Of a DNA stretch of 64,000 nt, positions 61,636 through 64,000 are shown piece after piece; positions within the stretch are counted from its first letter, which is position 1; each line of letters opens with the position of its first letter. Location of the stretch: the NCBI GenBank assembly GCA_022841915.1, contig JALHQN010000008.1:76713-140712 (forward strand), written 5' to 3'. Source of the DNA: Burkholderiales bacterium. GTDB taxonomy: Bacteria > Pseudomonadota > Gammaproteobacteria > Burkholderiales > WYBJ01. Under the pieces are notes generated by a model that saw nothing but the letters and a program-made list of their open reading frames with translations, was not told where the DNA came from and did no database searches. The translations under genes and the position numbers were made by a program.

Positions 61636-62562
61636 ATGGAAGCAATCATCTCCATCCGCAGCATCTCCAAGACTTACGCCACCGGATTCAAAGCCCTCGA
61701 CCAGGTCGACCTCGACATCCGCCGGGGCGAGATCTTCGCGCTGCTCGGCCCCAACGGCGCAGGCAAAACCACGCTCATCAGCATCGTTTGCGGTCTCGTG
61801 CGAGCGAACACCGGGCAGGTGCTCGTCGACGGTCACGACAACGTCGCCGACTATCGCGCCGCCCGCGCGATGATCGGGCTGGTGCCGCAGGAACTGACGA
61901 CCGAAGCCTTCGAATCGGTCTGGGACACGGTGTCGTTCAGCCGCCGCCTGTTCGGCAAGGCGCCCGACCCTGCCCATATCGAGAAGGTGCTCAAGGATCT
62001 CTCGCTCTGGGACAAGCGCCACAGCCGCGTCATGACGCTCTCCGGCGGAATGAAGCGCCGCCTGCTGATCGCCAAGGCGCTCTCGCACGAGCCTCGCATC
62101 CTCTTCCTCGACGAGCCCACGGCGGGCGTCGACGTCGCGCTGCGCGCCGGCATGTGGGATCTGGTGCGCTCGTTGCGCGCGTCGGGCGTCACCATCATTC
62201 TCACCACCCATTACCTGGAGGAAGCCGAAGAGATGGCCGATCGCATCGGCGTGATCGACAAGGGCCGCATCGTGCTGGTCGAGGACAAGACCGCCCTCAT
62301 GCGCAAGCTCGGGCGCAAGCAGCTCATCCTGCAACTGGCGCAGCCCCTCGAAGAGGTACCCACCGCGCTCGCACGCTACCATCTCGAGCTCGCCAACGGC
62401 GGCACCGAATTGATCTACAGCTACGACGACAAGGGCGAGCGCGGCAGCCTCGCCGAGTTGCTGCAGGATCTCGGCCGCGCCCAGATCGTCTTCCGGGATT
62501 TGCATACCACCCAAAGCTCGCTCGAGGAGATCTTCGTCGAGCTGATCGGAACGAAACGATGA
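61636..62562 (+). CDS. ABC transporter ATP-binding protein (YadG type)
   Basis: The 308-residue ATPase has Walker [10 protein letters not shown], a Q-loop in [12 protein letters not shown], signature LSGGMKRRL, Walker [13 protein letters not shown] and H-loop [17 protein letters not shown]. Length equals E. coli YadG. ATG 61636 gives [15 protein letters not shown]; an in-frame ATG at 61624 is an alternative, and neither has a strong ribosome site. Its stop overlaps the permease start. It is an exporter of the ABC-2 type; the substrate is unknown. Confidence 0.92.
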   Translation: MEAIISIRSISKTYATGFKALDQVDLDIRRGEIFALLGPNGAGKTTLISIVCGLVRANTGQVLVDGHDNVADYRAARAMIGLVPQELTTEAFESVWDTVSFSRRLFGKAPDPAHIEKVLKDLSLWDKRHSRVMTLSGGMKRRLLIAKALSHEPRILFLDEPTAGVDVALRAGMWDLVRSLRASGVTIILTTHYLEEAEEMADRIGVIDKGRIVLVEDKTALMRKLGRKQLILQLAQPLEEVPTALARYHLELANGGTELIYSYDDKGERGSLAELLQDLGRAQIVFRDLHTTQSSLEEIFVELIGTKR

Positions 62563-63320
62563 ACCGCCACGCCGTCGCGGCGATCTACGCCTTCGAGATG
62601 GCGCGCTGGCGGCGCACCGTCATGCAAAGCATCATCTCGCCGGTGCTCTCGACGACGCTGTACTTCGTCGTGTTCGGCGCTGCGATCGGCAGCCACATCC
62701 CGCAAGTCGACGGCGTGAGCTACGGGGCCTTCATCGTGCCCGGCCTGATCATGCTGTCGGTGCTTACGCAAAGCGTGTCGAACGCCTCCTTCGGCATCTA
62801 CTTCCCGCGCTTCACCGGCAGCATCTACGAATTGCTCTCGGCACCGGTCTCCTACGTCGAGGTGTTGCTGAGCTATGTCGGGGCGGCGGCGACGAAGTCG
62901 ATCATCCTGGGCTTGATCATCCTCGCCACCGCGACGCTCTTCGTGCCGCTGCGCATCGATCATCCGGTCTGGATGCTGATCTTCCTCGTGCTCACTGCCT
63001 TCACCTTCAGCCTGCTCGGCTTCATCATCGGCATCTGGGCCGACGGCTTCGAGAAACTGCAACTCGTGCCGCTGCTGATCATCACGCCGCTCGCCTTCCT
63101 CGGCGGCAGCTTCTACTCGATCAACATGCTACCGCCGCTTTGGCGCACGATCTCGCTCTTCAATCCCGTGGTCTATCTCATCAGCGGCTTTCGCTGGAGC
63201 TTCTACGGCCAAGGCGACGTCAGCCTGGAAGTGAGCCTGCTGATGACCTTCGGCTTCCTGGCTCTGTTCATCGCGATCGTCGCTTGGATCTTCCGGACCG
63301 GGTATCGGTTGAAGGCGTGA
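62559..63320 (+). CDS. ABC-2-type transporter permease (YadH type)
   Basis: The 253-residue permease has six hydrophobic segments with ABC-2 features: [28 protein letters not shown], the [20 protein letters not shown] coupling region and [20 protein letters not shown] near the end. It starts at ATG 62559 overlapping the ATPase stop (ATGA). The pair forms a homodimeric exporter. It is convergent with the partial TctC. Confidence 0.93.
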   Translation: MNRHAVAAIYAFEMARWRRTVMQSIISPVLSTTLYFVVFGAAIGSHIPQVDGVSYGAFIVPGLIMLSVLTQSVSNASFGIYFPRFTGSIYELLSAPVSYVEVLLSYVGAAATKSIILGLIILATATLFVPLRIDHPVWMLIFLVLTAFTFSLLGFIIGIWADGFEKLQLVPLLIITPLAFLGGSFYSINMLPPLWRTISLFNPVVYLISGFRWSFYGQGDVSLEVSLLMTFGFLALFIAIVAWIFRTGYRLKA

Positions 63321-63353
63321 GGTGCGGCACCACCGAAATGCCCGGTGTCAAAA

Positions 63354-64000
63354 TCACGGCTTCGCGTTGAGGTTCCTGACCACTTTCTGCCAGATTTCCA
63401 CTTCAGCCTTAACCACTCTTGCCAGTTCTTCGGGCGTGCTGCCGATGACCTCGGCCCCTTGGGCTTCAACCATGCGCTGGAATTCGGGACGCTCCAACGC
63501 GCGTTTGGTCTCTGCGCTTACTTTGTCCACGAGTGCCTTCGGCGTCCCCGCAGGCGCAAACATGCCAAACCAGCCTACGACCTCATAGCCTGGGACGGAT
63601 TCGGCAACCGTCGGCAGATCAGGAAGCATCCCGCTGCGCCTCGGCGTCGTGATCGCAATCGCACGCAGCCGCCCCGCCTTAACCAGCGGCAGCGCCGAGA
63701 TGGCCGCGCCAATGATCCAATTGACATCGCCGTTGGCGACCGCTGGATAAGCATCGGCCACGCCCTTGAACGGCACGCTCAGCATGTTGGTTTCGGTCAG
63801 CAAGGGAAGCAGCGCCGCGCCTAGGTGCGTGATGCTGCCGACGCCCGAGGTGGCGAATGTCACTGTACCGGGCTTCGCCTTCGCCAATGCGACCAGTTCC
63901 TTGATCGACTTCGCCGGGAACGTCGGCGTCACTGCCACGATATACGGCGTGGAGGTGAGGTTGCTCACTGGTTGGAAGTCCCGCACCGGGTCGTAGTTCT
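63354..64000 (-). CDS. Bug/TctC-family periplasmic solute-binding protein (11), N-terminus cut by window edge
   Basis: About 215 C-terminal residues are visible, from YDPVRDFQPVSNLTSTPYIVAV to RNLNAKP. Family motifs include KSIKELVALAKAKPGT, GVGSITHLG, SVPFKGVADAY (usual VPYKGG altered) and the VEIWQKVVRNL end helix. The signal peptide and first lobe are beyond 64000. It is convergent with the ABC exporter. Confidence 0.9.
   Translation of the reverse strand, partial: NYDPVRDFQPVSNLTSTPYIVAVTPTFPAKSIKELVALAKAKPGTVTFATSGVGSITHLGAALLPLLTETNMLSVPFKGVADAYPAVANGDVNWIIGAAISALPLVKAGRLRAIAITTPRRSGMLPDLPTVAESVPGYEVVGWFGMFAPAGTPKALVDKVSAETKRALERPEFQRMVEAQGAEVIGSTPEELARVVKAEVEIWQKVVRNLNAKP

Noticed and set aside
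1-64000. tRNA, rRNA, CRISPR, insertion sequences or prophage
   Set aside because: No cloverleaf-like sequence, spaced identical repeats, transposase or phage gene was noticed on reading both strands; a formal scan was not possible.

Overview
The window reads as chromosomal DNA of a GC-rich betaproteobacterium, most likely Burkholderiales. The main reason is the dense set of Bug/TctC-type periplasmic solute-binding proteins, a family expanded in Bordetella, Achromobacter, Cupriavidus and relatives. Genes are close-packed, most have a clear GGAGG-type ribosome binding site, and no transposase, phage gene, tRNA, rRNA or CRISPR array was seen.

Layout. 1-2300 (minus): carboxymuconolactone decarboxylase-like protein (cut by the window edge), HpcH/HpaI aldolase and a VOC protein. 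2573-9140: HD-type (p)ppGpp hydrolase-like protein, two TctC proteins, an FAD flavoprotein and a large alpha/beta hydrolase. 9225-15889: four TctC proteins with a glyoxalase-like protein, an isochorismatase-fold protein lacking its cysteine and an SDR lacking its catalytic Ser/Tyr. 15964-20137: MaoC-like and CnbZ-like proteins, then a UGSC-family selenoprotein whose in-frame TGA is followed by a SECIS-like hairpin, then a TctC. 20224-24852: small lipoprotein, AI-2E-type permease, CBS protein and a MASE1 kinase/FixJ-type regulator pair. 25159-27121: the only TctB-TctA membrane pair, without its own TctC. 27303-40550: VapBC-like pair, enoyl-CoA hydratase, Ldh-type dehydrogenase, Cys-rich copper-storage protein, M20 amidohydrolase, TctC, TauD-type dioxygenase, gamma-glutamyltransferase, TctC, AraC regulator, BBE-type flavoenzyme and a LapA-like protein.

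40723-53055 is one gene for a 4110-residue protein: a LEPR-XLL-like N-terminal motif, Ig-like and PPC-like modules, 12 tandem CARDB repeats, a complete caspase-like His/Cys protease domain, an SdrD_B-like module, and a cohesin-like plus a dockerin-like segment at the C-terminus.

53310-61501 looks like an aromatic-acid catabolic region: globin, two coupled Rieske oxygenase alpha subunits, TctC, a divergent GntR regulator, a six-Asp-box propeller, LigJ (4-oxalomesaconate hydratase) and a LigK/RraA-type aldolase. The last two would convert a protocatechuate/gallate 4,5-cleavage intermediate to pyruvate and oxaloacetate. A YadGH-type ABC exporter and a partial TctC close the window.

The theme is scavenging and catabolism of carboxylates and aromatic acids. 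Eleven TctC receptors sit beside diverse catabolic enzymes but share at most one TctAB permease here. The two most unusual items are the selenoprotein, which conventional gene calling would split at its UGA, and the giant CARDB-caspase-dockerin protein.
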